A stretch of DNA of 64,000 nt from Lutispora saccharofermentans. Lineage in GTDB: Bacteria; Bacillota; Clostridia; Lutisporales; Lutisporaceae. The notes below the pieces were generated by a model. The model was not told where the DNA came from and ran no database searches. It was given only the letters and a program-made list of their open reading frames with translations. Made by a program: the position numbers and the translations under genes. Positions 6,515 to 15,192 of this stretch are shown here, piece by piece. Location: assembly GCF_024363565.1 (NCBI RefSeq), contig NZ_JAJEKE010000014.1, positions 50,027-114,026 of the forward strand, read 5' to 3'. The first letter of the stretch is position 1, and every line of letters starts with the position of its first letter.

Positions 6515-8851
6515 TTGCATACTATTGCAGCCGTCGGTAAGAGCATACAGCGGAAGGAAGCATGGGATAAGGTGACAGGAATTGCCAAATACACAGATGA
6601 TTACATTGTGCCGGGTATTTTATATGCTAAATTAGTCACAAGTCCTTTTGCCCATGCCAAAATTAAATCAATTGATATTTCTGAAGCTGTAAAAGCTTCT
6701 GGAGTTCAAGCTGTAATTACAGGCAGCAGCTTTCCTATCCTTTGCGGAGTGGAGCTCGAAGATCGTCCCCCTCTTGCAACAGACAAGATACGGTATTTCG
6801 GTGAACCCGTTGCTCTAATAGTAGCCAGCAGTGAGCGCGAAGCCATGCATGCAGTCAAGCTTGTAAAAATGGAATACGAACCATTACAGGTGGTAAATTC
6901 TCCTGGAGATGCAATAAAAGCTGGTGCACCCATTATTCATGAAAACTTATATCAGTATAAGCATGTGGCTATTGAGGCTTCTCCAGAACCAAATACAAAC
7001 ATTGCGCAACGTATAAAAATAAGAAAAGGCGATATGGCTAAAGGCTGGGCTGAAAGTGAAGTCATTATTGAGGCCAGTTATACTCTTCCAAAGTCAGACC
7101 ATATAGCTATGGAAGCCAGGAATGCCCGGGCAGAAATACATGCCGACGGTCAGGTTGTGATCAGTTCTTCAACTCAAGCCCCTTATTCCGTAAAGAAAAT
7201 GATAAGCAAATATTTCGGAATAGAGGAAGGAAAAGTTACTGTAAAAACACCTCTTGTGGGTGGAGGGTTTGGAGGAAAAGCTCCTGTACAGCTTGAAATG
7301 CTTGCTTATATGGCTTCAAAATCCGTTGGCGGTAGAATTGTTAAAATAGCAAATACAAGGGAGGAAGATATCGTCACCTCTCCCTGCCGTTTAGGCTTAG
7401 AGGCAAAAATAAAATTGGGCGCATCAAAGAATGGACTGCTAAAGGCTGCTGAAATGATATATATTGTCGATACCGGTGGTTATACCGATATCGGACCTCG
7501 TTTAGCAAAAGCTATCGCTGTTGACTGTACAGGTCCTTATAATATTGAAAACGTATGGTGCGACTCGCTTTGTGTATATACCAACCACCCTTACTCAACA
7601 TCTTTCAGGGGCTTCGGGCATGCCGCCTATACATTTTGTATAGAAAGGTCATTAGAAAAGCTAGCCCGTAAACTTGCAATGGATCCGCTGGAATTGAGAA
7701 TCAAAAATGCCATTGCTCCGCAAATGACGACTCCAACTCAGATTAAAACAACCTTAAGCAATATCGGCAACCTTACAGCATGCCTTCAAAAGTTAAAGGA
7801 ATCAATAAATTGGAATGAAGGAGCAAGGATCGACTTAGGAAACAATAAAATTAGGGCAAAAGGTATCAGCTGCTTCTGGAAGACATCCGATTCTCCAACG
7901 GATGCCGTATCAGGGGTGTTTCTGACATTCAACACCGACGGCAGTATTAACTTGAACAGTGGTGCAGTTGAATGCGGACCTGGAATGAAAACCACTTTAG
8001 CCCAGATACTTGCTGAAAAAATGAAAATGGATATAAGCAGAATCCATGTCAAACTGGAAGTAGACACACAGATCAGCCCTGAGCATTGGAAAACTGTTGC
8101 CAGTATGACGACATTTATGGCCGGCAAGGCGACGTTAAGGGCTGCAGAGGACTTGATCGGACAGCTTAAAGGCTTAGCTGCCGTAGCCATGAGGTGTCCT
8201 CCGGAAGATTTGGCTGTCGCGGAGGAAAAAGTGTTTCTGAAACAAGACCCCAGCATATATATAGCATTTAAGGATTTAATTCACGGATATAAATACCCGA
8301 ACGGCAATGCTATAGAAGGACAGACTCTGGGGCGTGGCAGCTTTATTATGAGCCGCATAACTCAACTTGACAAGGAAACCGGCAAGGGAAAACCTGGTCC
8401 GGCTTGGGCTGTAGGAGTGCAAGCCGTAGAAGTGGAGTTTGATACAAAGGAGTTTACATATAGACTGCTGAAAGCAGCAACAGTAATCGATGCAGGAAGA
8501 GTTCTGAATCCCAAAACTGCACGCGGCCTTGTTACCGGCGGAATGTGCATGGGCCTTGGTCTTGGGAGCCGTGAAAGTTTTTCCTATGATATGCAAGGAA
8601 AAGTATTAACTACCAGTCTGCGTACTTATAAAGTGATGCACATAGGTGAAGAACCAAAATATATAGTTGATTTTATTGAAACTCCTCAAATAGATTCTCC
8701 CTATGGTGCAAGAGGAATAGCTGAACACGGAATTATCGGAATTCCAGCCGCTTTAGCAAATGCACTATCTTTAGCGGCACAAATTGATCTGGACCAATTA
8801 CCTCTCACACCGGAATATATCTGGAAGACAAAGACTGGAGGCATAGTATGA
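6515..8851 (+). CDS. Molybdopterin-binding subunit of a xanthine dehydrogenase-family hydroxylase
   Basis: The 778-residue protein is the large catalytic subunit of a molybdenum hydroxylase. The N-terminal aldehyde oxidase a/b hammerhead domain covers about residues 15-125, and the two molybdopterin-binding domains follow. Diagnostic motifs are VGGGFGGK (about residues 246-253), the RGFGH loop (near 370) and GARGIAEHG (about 731-739), where the Glu is in the position of the catalytic base. It hydroxylates an N-heterocycle or aldehyde with water as oxygen donor; the substrate is not evident. The start is TTG at 6515, preceded by AAAGGAGG. It overlaps the FAD subunit gene by four bases. Confidence 0.9.
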   Translation: MHTIAAVGKSIQRKEAWDKVTGIAKYTDDYIVPGILYAKLVTSPFAHAKIKSIDISEAVKASGVQAVITGSSFPILCGVELEDRPPLATDKIRYFGEPVALIVASSEREAMHAVKLVKMEYEPLQVVNSPGDAIKAGAPIIHENLYQYKHVAIEASPEPNTNIAQRIKIRKGDMAKGWAESEVIIEASYTLPKSDHIAMEARNARAEIHADGQVVISSSTQAPYSVKKMISKYFGIEEGKVTVKTPLVGGGFGGKAPVQLEMLAYMASKSVGGRIVKIANTREEDIVTSPCRLGLEAKIKLGASKNGLLKAAEMIYIVDTGGYTDIGPRLAKAIAVDCTGPYNIENVWCDSLCVYTNHPYSTSFRGFGHAAYTFCIERSLEKLARKLAMDPLELRIKNAIAPQMTTPTQIKTTLSNIGNLTACLQKLKESINWNEGARIDLGNNKIRAKGISCFWKTSDSPTDAVSGVFLTFNTDGSINLNSGAVECGPGMKTTLAQILAEKMKMDISRIHVKLEVDTQISPEHWKTVASMTTFMAGKATLRAAEDLIGQLKGLAAVAMRCPPEDLAVAEEKVFLKQDPSIYIAFKDLIHGYKYPNGNAIEGQTLGRGSFIMSRITQLDKETGKGKPGPAWAVGVQAVEVEFDTKEFTYRLLKAATVIDAGRVLNPKTARGLVTGGMCMGLGLGSRESFSYDMQGKVLTTSLRTYKVMHIGEEPKYIVDFIETPQIDSPYGARGIAEHGIIGIPAALANALSLAAQIDLDQLPLTPEYIWKTKTGGIV

Positions 8852-9690
8852 TTCCATATAATTTTGATTACTACAGACCGGATACAATAGATGAAGCCGT
8901 TCAAATCTTTAAGCAGCTGGACTGTCAAAACAAAAACCCTCTTTACTATGGAGGCGGCTCAGAGATCATAAGTATGGCGAGAGTGCATAATATCCATACC
9001 AGAGCTGTTATTGACCTGAAAGCGATTCCGGAGAATAATGTTCTTGAATTTCAAGGTGACAAATTAGTGATTGGCTCTTCCGTTACACTTTCCAGAATAT
9101 CGGAATCAAAGTTATATCCATTGCTGGGAAAGTCAAGCGGAAGAATAGCTGACCATACTATGCAGTGCAAGATAACTCTCGGCGGTAATATTGGCGGAAC
9201 AATTATATATAGGGAGTCTGTATTGCCTTTGCTATTATCCGACAGTGATGTTGTTATAGCCGGAGGAAATAAGATAAAGCAAGTTTCTATTCACGAAGTT
9301 TTCAATGAACGTCTCCTGCTTTCGAAAGGTGAATTTATAGTCCAATTTATAATAGGAAAAGAGTATGCAACATTACCTTTTGTTCATGTAAAAAAGACAA
9401 AAAACGAGAAAATCGATTATCCGTTAATATCTATTGCAGCAATAAAGAAAGATAATAGCATCAGATTTGCATCAAGCGGCGTCTGCCCTTTCCCATTCAG
9501 ATCCTCTCAGGTGGAAGAATGTCTTAATGCAAAAGATGACCCGCTGGAAGTAAGAGCAGCTAATGCAATAAAGTCTCTCCCTTCACCTATCTTGAATGAT
9601 CTGTCGGGCACAAGCAGCTACAGGAAATTCGTGCTCATGAATACATTGATCAGTACATTGGAAACATTGGAGGGATGCCGCAATGCTTAA
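8848..9690 (+). CDS. FAD-binding subunit of the xanthine dehydrogenase-family hydroxylase
   Basis: A 280-residue medium subunit with the PCMH-type FAD-binding fold. The FAD loops are YYGGGSEI (about residues 32-39) and LGGNIGGT (about 111-118), followed by the CO-dehydrogenase flavoprotein C-terminal domain. It passes electrons from the [2Fe-2S] subunit to the acceptor. Its ATG overlaps the stop of the large subunit, and its own end overlaps the iron-sulfur subunit start, so the three are translationally coupled. Confidence 0.88.
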   Translation: MIPYNFDYYRPDTIDEAVQIFKQLDCQNKNPLYYGGGSEIISMARVHNIHTRAVIDLKAIPENNVLEFQGDKLVIGSSVTLSRISESKLYPLLGKSSGRIADHTMQCKITLGGNIGGTIIYRESVLPLLLSDSDVVIAGGNKIKQVSIHEVFNERLLLSKGEFIVQFIIGKEYATLPFVHVKKTKNEKIDYPLISIAAIKKDNSIRFASSGVCPFPFRSSQVEECLNAKDDPLEVRAANAIKSLPSPILNDLSGTSSYRKFVLMNTLISTLETLEGCRNA

Positions 9691-10156
9691 AATAGAAGGC
9701 AAGAGCATCATTGAACTTGATATAAACGGAGAAAAAAAGGATGTTGCAGTTTTCCCATCGGATATCCTTTTGTATGTTATCAGAGAACATTTTGGGTTAA
9801 CCGGAGCAAAGCCAAGCTGTGAAAATGGTGACTGTGGTGCATGTACAGTGCTGGTTGACGGCTGGCCCGTCAAGTCATGCCTTATGCTGGCGGTAGAAGC
9901 TATCGGCCATAAAATAACAACAGTTGAAGGGCTTAACAATGCGCCTATTCAGAAAGCCTTCATTGAAAATTGGGGATTTCAGTGCGGTTATTGTACATCT
10001 GGCTTTTTAATGGTTTGTCATTCCCTCGCAAAACTACACCCCGATGCGGATGAATACGTAATCGAAGAATGGTTACAGTCGAATATCTGCAGATGTACTG
10101 GTTACGAAGAAATTCGAAATGCAATAAAGTCTGTTTTATCATCAATGTCAAAATAA
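9683..10156 (+). CDS. [2Fe-2S] subunit of the xanthine dehydrogenase-family hydroxylase
   Basis: The 157-residue small subunit carries two [2Fe-2S] clusters. The N-terminal plant-ferredoxin-like cluster is C-x4-C-x2-C (CENGDCGAC) with a fourth Cys in KSC. The C-terminal four-helix cluster domain has CGYC and CRC. It relays electrons between molybdopterin and FAD. The order here, large-FAD-FeS, is typical of clostridial operons. Its last 55 bases overlap the 3' end of an XRE gene on the opposite strand. Confidence 0.9.
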   Translation: MLKIEGKSIIELDINGEKKDVAVFPSDILLYVIREHFGLTGAKPSCENGDCGACTVLVDGWPVKSCLMLAVEAIGHKITTVEGLNNAPIQKAFIENWGFQCGYCTSGFLMVCHSLAKLHPDADEYVIEEWLQSNICRCTGYEEIRNAIKSVLSSMSK

Positions 10157-10323
10157 TCAGCCAAAGCTTCCAATTTCTCTAAGGTGGTAGTTCTTCTTCC
10201 TCGTTCAATATCACTGACGGCAGTGTAAGTAAGTCCAACAATTTCACCCAGTTCAGACTGTTTAATATTTTTCTTTATGCGTAACGTTCTGATGCGTTCA
10301 CTGAGAATCTCTTTTAAAGACAT
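10102..10323 (-). CDS. Small XRE-family HTH regulator
   Basis: A 73-residue protein that is essentially one Cro/C1-type helix-turn-helix: the QSELGEIVGLTYTAVSDIERG stretch spans the two helices at about residues 22-42. The ATG at 10323 has an AAGGAG site. Its 3' end overlaps the convergent [2Fe-2S] subunit gene by 55 bases, so transcription of one could interfere with the other. It may regulate the hydroxylase operon, but only proximity supports that. Confidence 0.8.
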   Translation of the reverse strand: MSLKEILSERIRTLRIKKNIKQSELGEIVGLTYTAVSDIERGRRTTTLEKLEALADYFDIDDKTDFIAFRISS

Positions 10324-10513
10324 AACAAAAACTCCTTGGCTTTATGCAAAATGAATAATCTATTTTTAAAAGATGCCGCTTAGATAAACGTTCATTTGCA
10401 AAGTTGATTACTAACATAGCTGTTTTAAAGCATTTGAGACAGCTTAAAAAATTTAGATAAGAAATCGTGTCATATTGGGTTAAAAATAAAAGCCTTCTAA
10501 ATGACTTTGTTTG

Positions 10514-10870
10514 TTATCTGCTATGATTTTTTATCATTTCCTCCATCCTGCCAATGATGATGCCTTTTTCCAAATCTGATAATTGGTTAAATAAGCAAAG
10601 AAGATTACGTTCTTCTACGGAAAGTTTTATATTACTATCAAAGAAATCACTTTTACTTTCATTAAGGCTTTCACCTAGCAACAACCAGTCTGTAGAAACG
10701 TTAAAATGTTTCGCTAATTCAATAATAATGTTTAAGCTTGGTTTGCGTTCGTCATTTTCATATCTGCTGAGGTTATCAAAATTAAGAAGTTCCATCAAAT
10801 CTTTTTGAGTCAAGTTATTCTTTGTTCTCAAATAAGTGATTCTTTTTCCAAGAGAATCAAGCTGTACCAC
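10514..10870 (-). CDS. XRE-family transcriptional repressor with palindromic operators
   Basis: N-terminal Cro/C1-type HTH (LTQKDLMELLNFDNLSRYEN, about residues 18-37) followed by a helical C-terminal region of about 60 residues, as in phage-type and SinR-like repressors. The longest frame begins at 10933, but that start would lie inside the promoter and operators. I choose GTG at 10870, which has GGGGGT about six bases upstream and gives 118 residues. Three TGTCA-type palindromes directly upstream overlap the likely promoter (TTGTCA, 17 bases, TATTAT), so it probably represses itself and perhaps the divergent transcript. Confidence 0.75.
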   Translation of the reverse strand: MVQLDSLGKRITYLRTKNNLTQKDLMELLNFDNLSRYENDERKPSLNIIIELAKHFNVSTDWLLLGESLNESKSDFFDSNIKLSVEERNLLCLFNQLSDLEKGIIIGRMEEMIKNHSR

Positions 10871-10897
10871 TGCTATACCCCCATAATACAAATTGTA

Positions 10898-10940
10898 TGT
10901 CAATTTGACAAAATGACCTTGACAATATGTCAATATGACA
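10898..10940. promoter_or_regulatory. Operator cluster: three TGTCA-type palindromes
   Basis: TGTCAATTTGACA at 10898-10910 is a perfect dyad. TTGACA-ATA-TGTCAA at 10919-10933 and TGTCA-ATA-TGACA at 10928-10940 are two further overlapping dyads. On the minus strand they overlap a TTGTCA-17-TATTAT promoter for the XRE gene. This is the usual layout of an autoregulating XRE repressor. Confidence 0.65.
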
Positions 10941-11045
10941 TTAGAATATTAATATAACCACTTTTTATAATTTTATCATATATTTGATTTTGTGTACCAC
11001 TGTTATACTCTCGTTTTTATTTCAGATTTAGAGGAGGGAAGACTA

Positions 11046-11251
11046 ATGGGAATGCATGTAATAAAAAATTTGGAATAGAGGTAAAGAAAAAGCTTGTGGA
11101 ATTGCAATTAACACAAAGAAGATTAGCTAAAAAAGTAGGTGTTAATGAGAATTATTTGACAGATATTTTAAACGGAAGGAGGTCAGGCAAGAAATATAAG
11201 AGCAAAATATTGCAAGCATTGGATATCATGAATCAAAGCAAATCAACATAA
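11046..11251 (+). pseudogene. Small XRE/phage-type HTH gene with an apparent frameshift
   Basis: ATG at 11046 follows GAGGAGGG but reads only ten codons to a TAG. One frame back, after a run of six A (11063-11068), the sequence continues as F-G-I-E-V-K-K-K-L and then a phage-repressor-like HTH (LTQRRLAKKVGVNENYLTDI) ending in NGRRSGKKY, with a stop at 11249-11251. Joined, this gives about 68 residues. The A-run plus T (A AAA AAT) could be a sequencing or assembly error, a true mutation, or a -1 slippery site. It lies divergent from the XRE repressor and shares its control region. Confidence 0.55.
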
Positions 11252-11361
11252 AATTTTTCACTTCAATACAACTGAATTATCTGAGAGCATATCACTGCAT
11301 GGCATGAGACATTTTGTTTACTACCTTTTTAATCTGTATATTTGAAAGGGGGTTTTTGTCA

Positions 11362-11691
11362 ATGAAAAAGGAAGAATATTATGATACCAATTATGATTTT
11401 AAGGAAATTGAGATGGATGAGCGCTTTATTATTTGTGAAAAGGAAATGAAGCTGGTTTTTATTATTCAAATTTTATTCACAGTTTTATCAGTTGCGGCTG
11501 CATACCTGTTAGGCAGAGGAAATCCTGAGGATTATACATATATCATGGGCCTGCCCGCATGGTGGTTTGCTGTCATATCAATAAGCCTGATTTTCTTAGG
11601 GACAGTAATTTATATTACTAAGTTCATACTTGTTGATATGGACTTAGGAGATGAAGGGACAATAGAGGAAAAGGTAAAAACTAAAATTTAG
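11362..11691 (+). CDS. YhdT-like small subunit of a sodium/solute symporter (DUF997)
   Basis: A 109-residue protein with an acidic N-terminal region, two membrane segments (about residues 32-52 and 66-90) and an acidic tail. Small proteins of this kind (DUF997/YhdT) are encoded directly before sodium:pantothenate-type symporters. I place the start at ATG 11362, behind AAAGGGGG; an upstream in-frame ATG at 11314 has no site. The symporter gene starts 16 bases after its stop, so the pair is one transcriptional unit. Confidence 0.7.
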   Translation: MKKEEYYDTNYDFKEIEMDERFIICEKEMKLVFIIQILFTVLSVAAAYLLGRGNPEDYTYIMGLPAWWFAVISISLIFLGTVIYITKFILVDMDLGDEGTIEEKVKTKI

Positions 11692-11707
11692 AAATGGAGT
11701 GAATATA

Positions 11708-13210
11708 GTGGCAGTTGAAATCAGTTCTAATGCTCGTATGTTTATAATCATCACTTTTATAATTTATTCCATGGTCTTGATTGGTATGGGTTTATATTCT
11801 AAGCGGTCAATGGATAAGACATCTCTCGACAAATATGTTGACGAGTTCTATACCGGAGGACGCGGCATGGGTGCATTGGTAGTTGCATTGATGGTTGCTG
11901 CGTCTTTATGCAGTGCGGGCACATTTCTTGGGGGCCCCGGGCTTGCGTATAGTGTCGGTTTGACATGGGTGATGGCTGGATTTTCTCAAAACTTTATGAA
12001 TTTCACTGTTTTGGGGGAGATCGGCAAGAAAGTTGGAATAGTTTCGCGCAGAATAAATGCTCAATCATATCTTGACTTATTTTCTTCTCGTTATAATGGC
12101 AACAAGTTTATTGCTCTCTTTGGAGTTTTAGCGATCATACTTTTCTTAGGAAGTTATGTGGTTGCCCAATTTATAGGCGGAGCAAGATTGTTTGAATCTA
12201 TGACAGGGCTGCCTTATATAGTCGGGTTGATTCTATTTGCAGGAGTTGTACTTATAACCGCAGCATTAGGCGGCGTGAAAGGCGTGGCAATTGCCATAGC
12301 ATTTCAAGGTATAGTGATGACAATAGCAGTTGTCACTCTATTTATAGCAACTTTAATGCATTTAGGCCCATTGGAAATAGTTTATGAGAAATTGATCCAT
12401 ATTGACCCGAATTTAGTGACTCCATGGAATTGGAGTCCTGCATATCAGTTTTCTTTATGGATTGTTTATGGACTTGTATATATAGGCCTTCCTCATGGAG
12501 CAATGGGGACTCTGACTTATAAAGACACAAAAGCTATGCATAAGGCAATTATTATAGGCGTTTTTTTCGTTACACTGTGGACTCTAATGCTTATTTGGAC
12601 AGGCAGCTTAGGTCGTACTATATTTACAGACATACCGGTCCCGGACCAAATAATTCCAAGTATCGCTATGACTGTTTTACCTCCATGGTTGGCAGGGTTA
12701 ACTTTGGCGGGAGTTGCTGGGGCTATCCAGTCAACAGTAGGCTCTATGGTTATAGTAATAAGTTCAACATTTATTAGAAATGCTTATCAAGCATTCATCA
12801 ATCCGAAAGCAGATAGTAAAAAATTAAAGAAAGTAACCATTTTTGCTACAGTGCTGATTTGTATCGGCATATTTCTGGCAGCCATTAAACCGCCGGCCGC
12901 TTTGCAATACTTCATAACATTTGCAATAGGAGGTCTTGGTTCGTCATTCTTTTGGCCGTTACTACTGGGCATTTATTGGAGAAGGGCAAATGAGTATGGT
13001 GCAGCGGCAGGGATGGCCGGAGGGATGATAACCTACATTCTTGGTGCCAGCAATATCCTGCCGATAACTATGGGCATGAATGCTATTTTTATAGCTTTAA
13101 TAGTATCGGGTATTTTAACAGTTGTTATAAGCTTAGCGACGCGTAAACCGCCTAAAGGAGTGGTCATGATCTGGTTTGGCAAAGCATATCCAAAGAGCAT
13201 TGCCGATTAA
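11708..13210 (+). CDS. Sodium:solute symporter (PanF-like SSS family)
   Basis: The 500-residue protein has about 13 membrane segments and the conserved SSS core (for example LMVAASLCSAGTFLGGPGLAY near residues 59-79). It should import a solute with sodium. PanF-like proteins with a DUF997 partner are typical, but the neighbours (D-aminoacylase, ornithine cyclodeaminase-like, molybdenum hydroxylase) suggest an N-acyl amino acid or heterocycle substrate rather than pantothenate. GTG at 11708 is preferred because GGAGTGA lies five bases upstream; GTG at 11699 is the alternative. Confidence 0.85.
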   Translation: MAVEISSNARMFIIITFIIYSMVLIGMGLYSKRSMDKTSLDKYVDEFYTGGRGMGALVVALMVAASLCSAGTFLGGPGLAYSVGLTWVMAGFSQNFMNFTVLGEIGKKVGIVSRRINAQSYLDLFSSRYNGNKFIALFGVLAIILFLGSYVVAQFIGGARLFESMTGLPYIVGLILFAGVVLITAALGGVKGVAIAIAFQGIVMTIAVVTLFIATLMHLGPLEIVYEKLIHIDPNLVTPWNWSPAYQFSLWIVYGLVYIGLPHGAMGTLTYKDTKAMHKAIIIGVFFVTLWTLMLIWTGSLGRTIFTDIPVPDQIIPSIAMTVLPPWLAGLTLAGVAGAIQSTVGSMVIVISSTFIRNAYQAFINPKADSKKLKKVTIFATVLICIGIFLAAIKPPAALQYFITFAIGGLGSSFFWPLLLGIYWRRANEYGAAAGMAGGMITYILGASNILPITMGMNAIFIALIVSGILTVVISLATRKPPKGVVMIWFGKAYPKSIAD

Positions 13211-13294
13211 TTCATATTGGATTATGGATTTTATCAAATGCTGGTGTGTATATAACATACCGGCATTTGATAAAAATGATTGAGGAGTGATTTT

Positions 13295-14893
13295 GTGCTA
13301 TATTTTGATTTACTCGTAATGAATGGAAAGATTGTGGATGGAACCGGGAATCCATGGTTTCGGGGAGATATAGGGATAAAGGACGGCAAGATTTCCTTTG
13401 TAGGGAAGCTGTCAGGAGAATATATTGCCGATGATACTATAGACGCAGAGGGGCAGGTCATCTCTCCCGGGTTTATTGACTGCCATACCCATTCTGATTT
13501 TGTACTTTTACGTGATCCGGAGATGTCAACTAAGTTAAAACAGGGAGTAACAACACAGATGATCGGTCCCTGCGGAATAAGTGCAGCACCAATAAGCAGT
13601 GATAAGGTTGCCTTGTTGGATAAGTATGCAGGCTTTGCCAAAGCAGGTGTGGAACCCGAGTATAACTGGGAGTCCTTGGGCGAATTTTTAGATGTGATCG
13701 ATAAATTGCCGCTTGGGACAAATATCGGGGCATATGTTGGTCATGGTACTGTTAAGATCAATGTAATGGGTTTTGATTCAAGAAAGCCCACCGGAGCAGA
13801 GCTCAAGGAGATGAGAAATCAGGTAAAACAGGCCATGATAGATGGTGCATTTGGACTGACCACCGGGCTTATTTATCCTCCCGGATTGTATTCAGAACCC
13901 GAAGAGATTGAGGAGATTGCTAAAGCTTTAAAGGAATTTAACGGTGTTTACCTTTCTCATATGCGCAACGAGTCAAAGAATCTGTTAAAATCTGTTCAGG
14001 AGACTATCAATGTAGGAGAAAATGCCGGCATTGCTGTTCAGGTGCACCATCATAAAGCCATGGGCATAAAGAACTGGGGCATTGTAAAAGATTCTGTAAA
14101 ATTAATCGAAGAGGCGAGGCAGAGAGGAGTCGATGTTACCATTGACCAATATCCTTATACTGCATCCAGCACCACATTGAGAGCATGTCTTCCCATATGG
14201 GTGCATGAAGGCGGAATAGAGAAGATTATAGAAAGGCTTCAAGAACCATCTATAAGGGCACGAATAATTGAAGAAATCAATACGGGCGATGACTGGGAAA
14301 ATTTCTACCAGCATAGCAACGGAGCGGAAGGAGTGCTTATTTCATATACACCGGAGACCCCTGAATATGAAGGAAAAACTCTTCTGGAAGTCAGCAGGAT
14401 GATGCATAAGGAGCCTCTGGATGCGCTTTGTGATATCATTGTTGCTAATAAAGGTTCGGATACTGCTTGCTATTATATGATAGGTGAGGACGATATCAAG
14501 CATATAATGAAGAGTCCATTTACGATGATAGCTTCCGATTCTATTCCGGCAGCTCCCAGGGCGAAGTGCCATCCGCGCACTAATGGGACTTTCCCAAGGG
14601 TCCTTGGTAAGTATGTAAGAGAAGAAAAAACTTTGTCTTTAGAGGAAGCTGTAAATAAGATGACTTGCTTCCCCGCAGCCAGATTCAATATTTATAATAA
14701 GGGTATTATAAAAGTTGGTATGGATGCTGACATTGTTGTTTTTGATCCGGATACAGTAATTGATGGTGCAGATTATGAAGACCCATTCAAAGATCCCGTT
14801 GGAATTGACTATGTTATCGTAAACGGGAAGATAGCCATAAACGACGGAATTTATACCGGCAATGCAGCAGGCAGGGTAATAAGGAGAGTATAG
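13295..14893 (+). CDS. N-acyl-D-amino-acid deacylase (D-aminoacylase)
   Basis: A 532-residue amidohydrolase-superfamily enzyme. Metal-binding HTH is in DCHTHSDF (about residue 64-71), the GPCGIS segment matches the Cys ligand region of D-aminoacylases, and further metal or substrate motifs are LSHMRNES, QVHHHKAMG and IASDS. It hydrolyses N-acyl-D-amino acids, or related N-carbamoyl or dipeptide-like compounds, to the free D-amino acid. GTG at 13295 is preceded by GAGGAG, so I trim five codons from the longest frame. It follows the symporter by 84 bases and ends at a strong terminator. Confidence 0.88.
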   Translation: MLYFDLLVMNGKIVDGTGNPWFRGDIGIKDGKISFVGKLSGEYIADDTIDAEGQVISPGFIDCHTHSDFVLLRDPEMSTKLKQGVTTQMIGPCGISAAPISSDKVALLDKYAGFAKAGVEPEYNWESLGEFLDVIDKLPLGTNIGAYVGHGTVKINVMGFDSRKPTGAELKEMRNQVKQAMIDGAFGLTTGLIYPPGLYSEPEEIEEIAKALKEFNGVYLSHMRNESKNLLKSVQETINVGENAGIAVQVHHHKAMGIKNWGIVKDSVKLIEEARQRGVDVTIDQYPYTASSTTLRACLPIWVHEGGIEKIIERLQEPSIRARIIEEINTGDDWENFYQHSNGAEGVLISYTPETPEYEGKTLLEVSRMMHKEPLDALCDIIVANKGSDTACYYMIGEDDIKHIMKSPFTMIASDSIPAAPRAKCHPRTNGTFPRVLGKYVREEKTLSLEEAVNKMTCFPAARFNIYNKGIIKVGMDADIVVFDPDTVIDGADYEDPFKDPVGIDYVIVNGKIAINDGIYTGNAAGRVIRRV

Positions 14894-14905
14894 AAAGATA
14901 CCGGC

Positions 14906-14953
14906 AAAGGCGGGGCAAGGGGGACAGGCAGTCCTTTTTGCCCCGCCTTTATA
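14906..14953 (+). terminator. Strong intrinsic terminator after the D-aminoacylase gene
   Basis: AAAGGCGGGGCAA (14906-14918) and its perfect complement (14938-14950) form a 13-bp GC-rich stem. An inner GGAC/GTCC pair lies in the loop. The stem's own TTT and the following AT-rich sequence give a short U-tract. The next 240 bases before the gene at 15193 show no further clear signal. Confidence 0.75.
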
Positions 14954-15192
14954 TAAACTGTTTTGCCGTTTTGATACAGAATAATTGAAAAATATGACAT
15001 TTTAAGATGAATTTGTACAAGCTTTGGAGAATATAAGAGAAATACTCAAATGTATTTTTTTTACTGATAAGCCAGCCGGATCATGGATAACGGCGGCTTC
15101 TTCAGCAAAAAAAGTGCTACGGCGGAGAGCGAAGCGTAAGATGCTTTATTTTCCGCCTGAAGCCATAAATCTATAAGGAAAGGAGGGATAAT

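Noticed and set aside
10870..10933. N-terminal 21-residue extension of the XRE repressor
   Set aside because: The extension is encoded by the operator and promoter dyads; GTG at 10870 has a better placed ribosome binding site.
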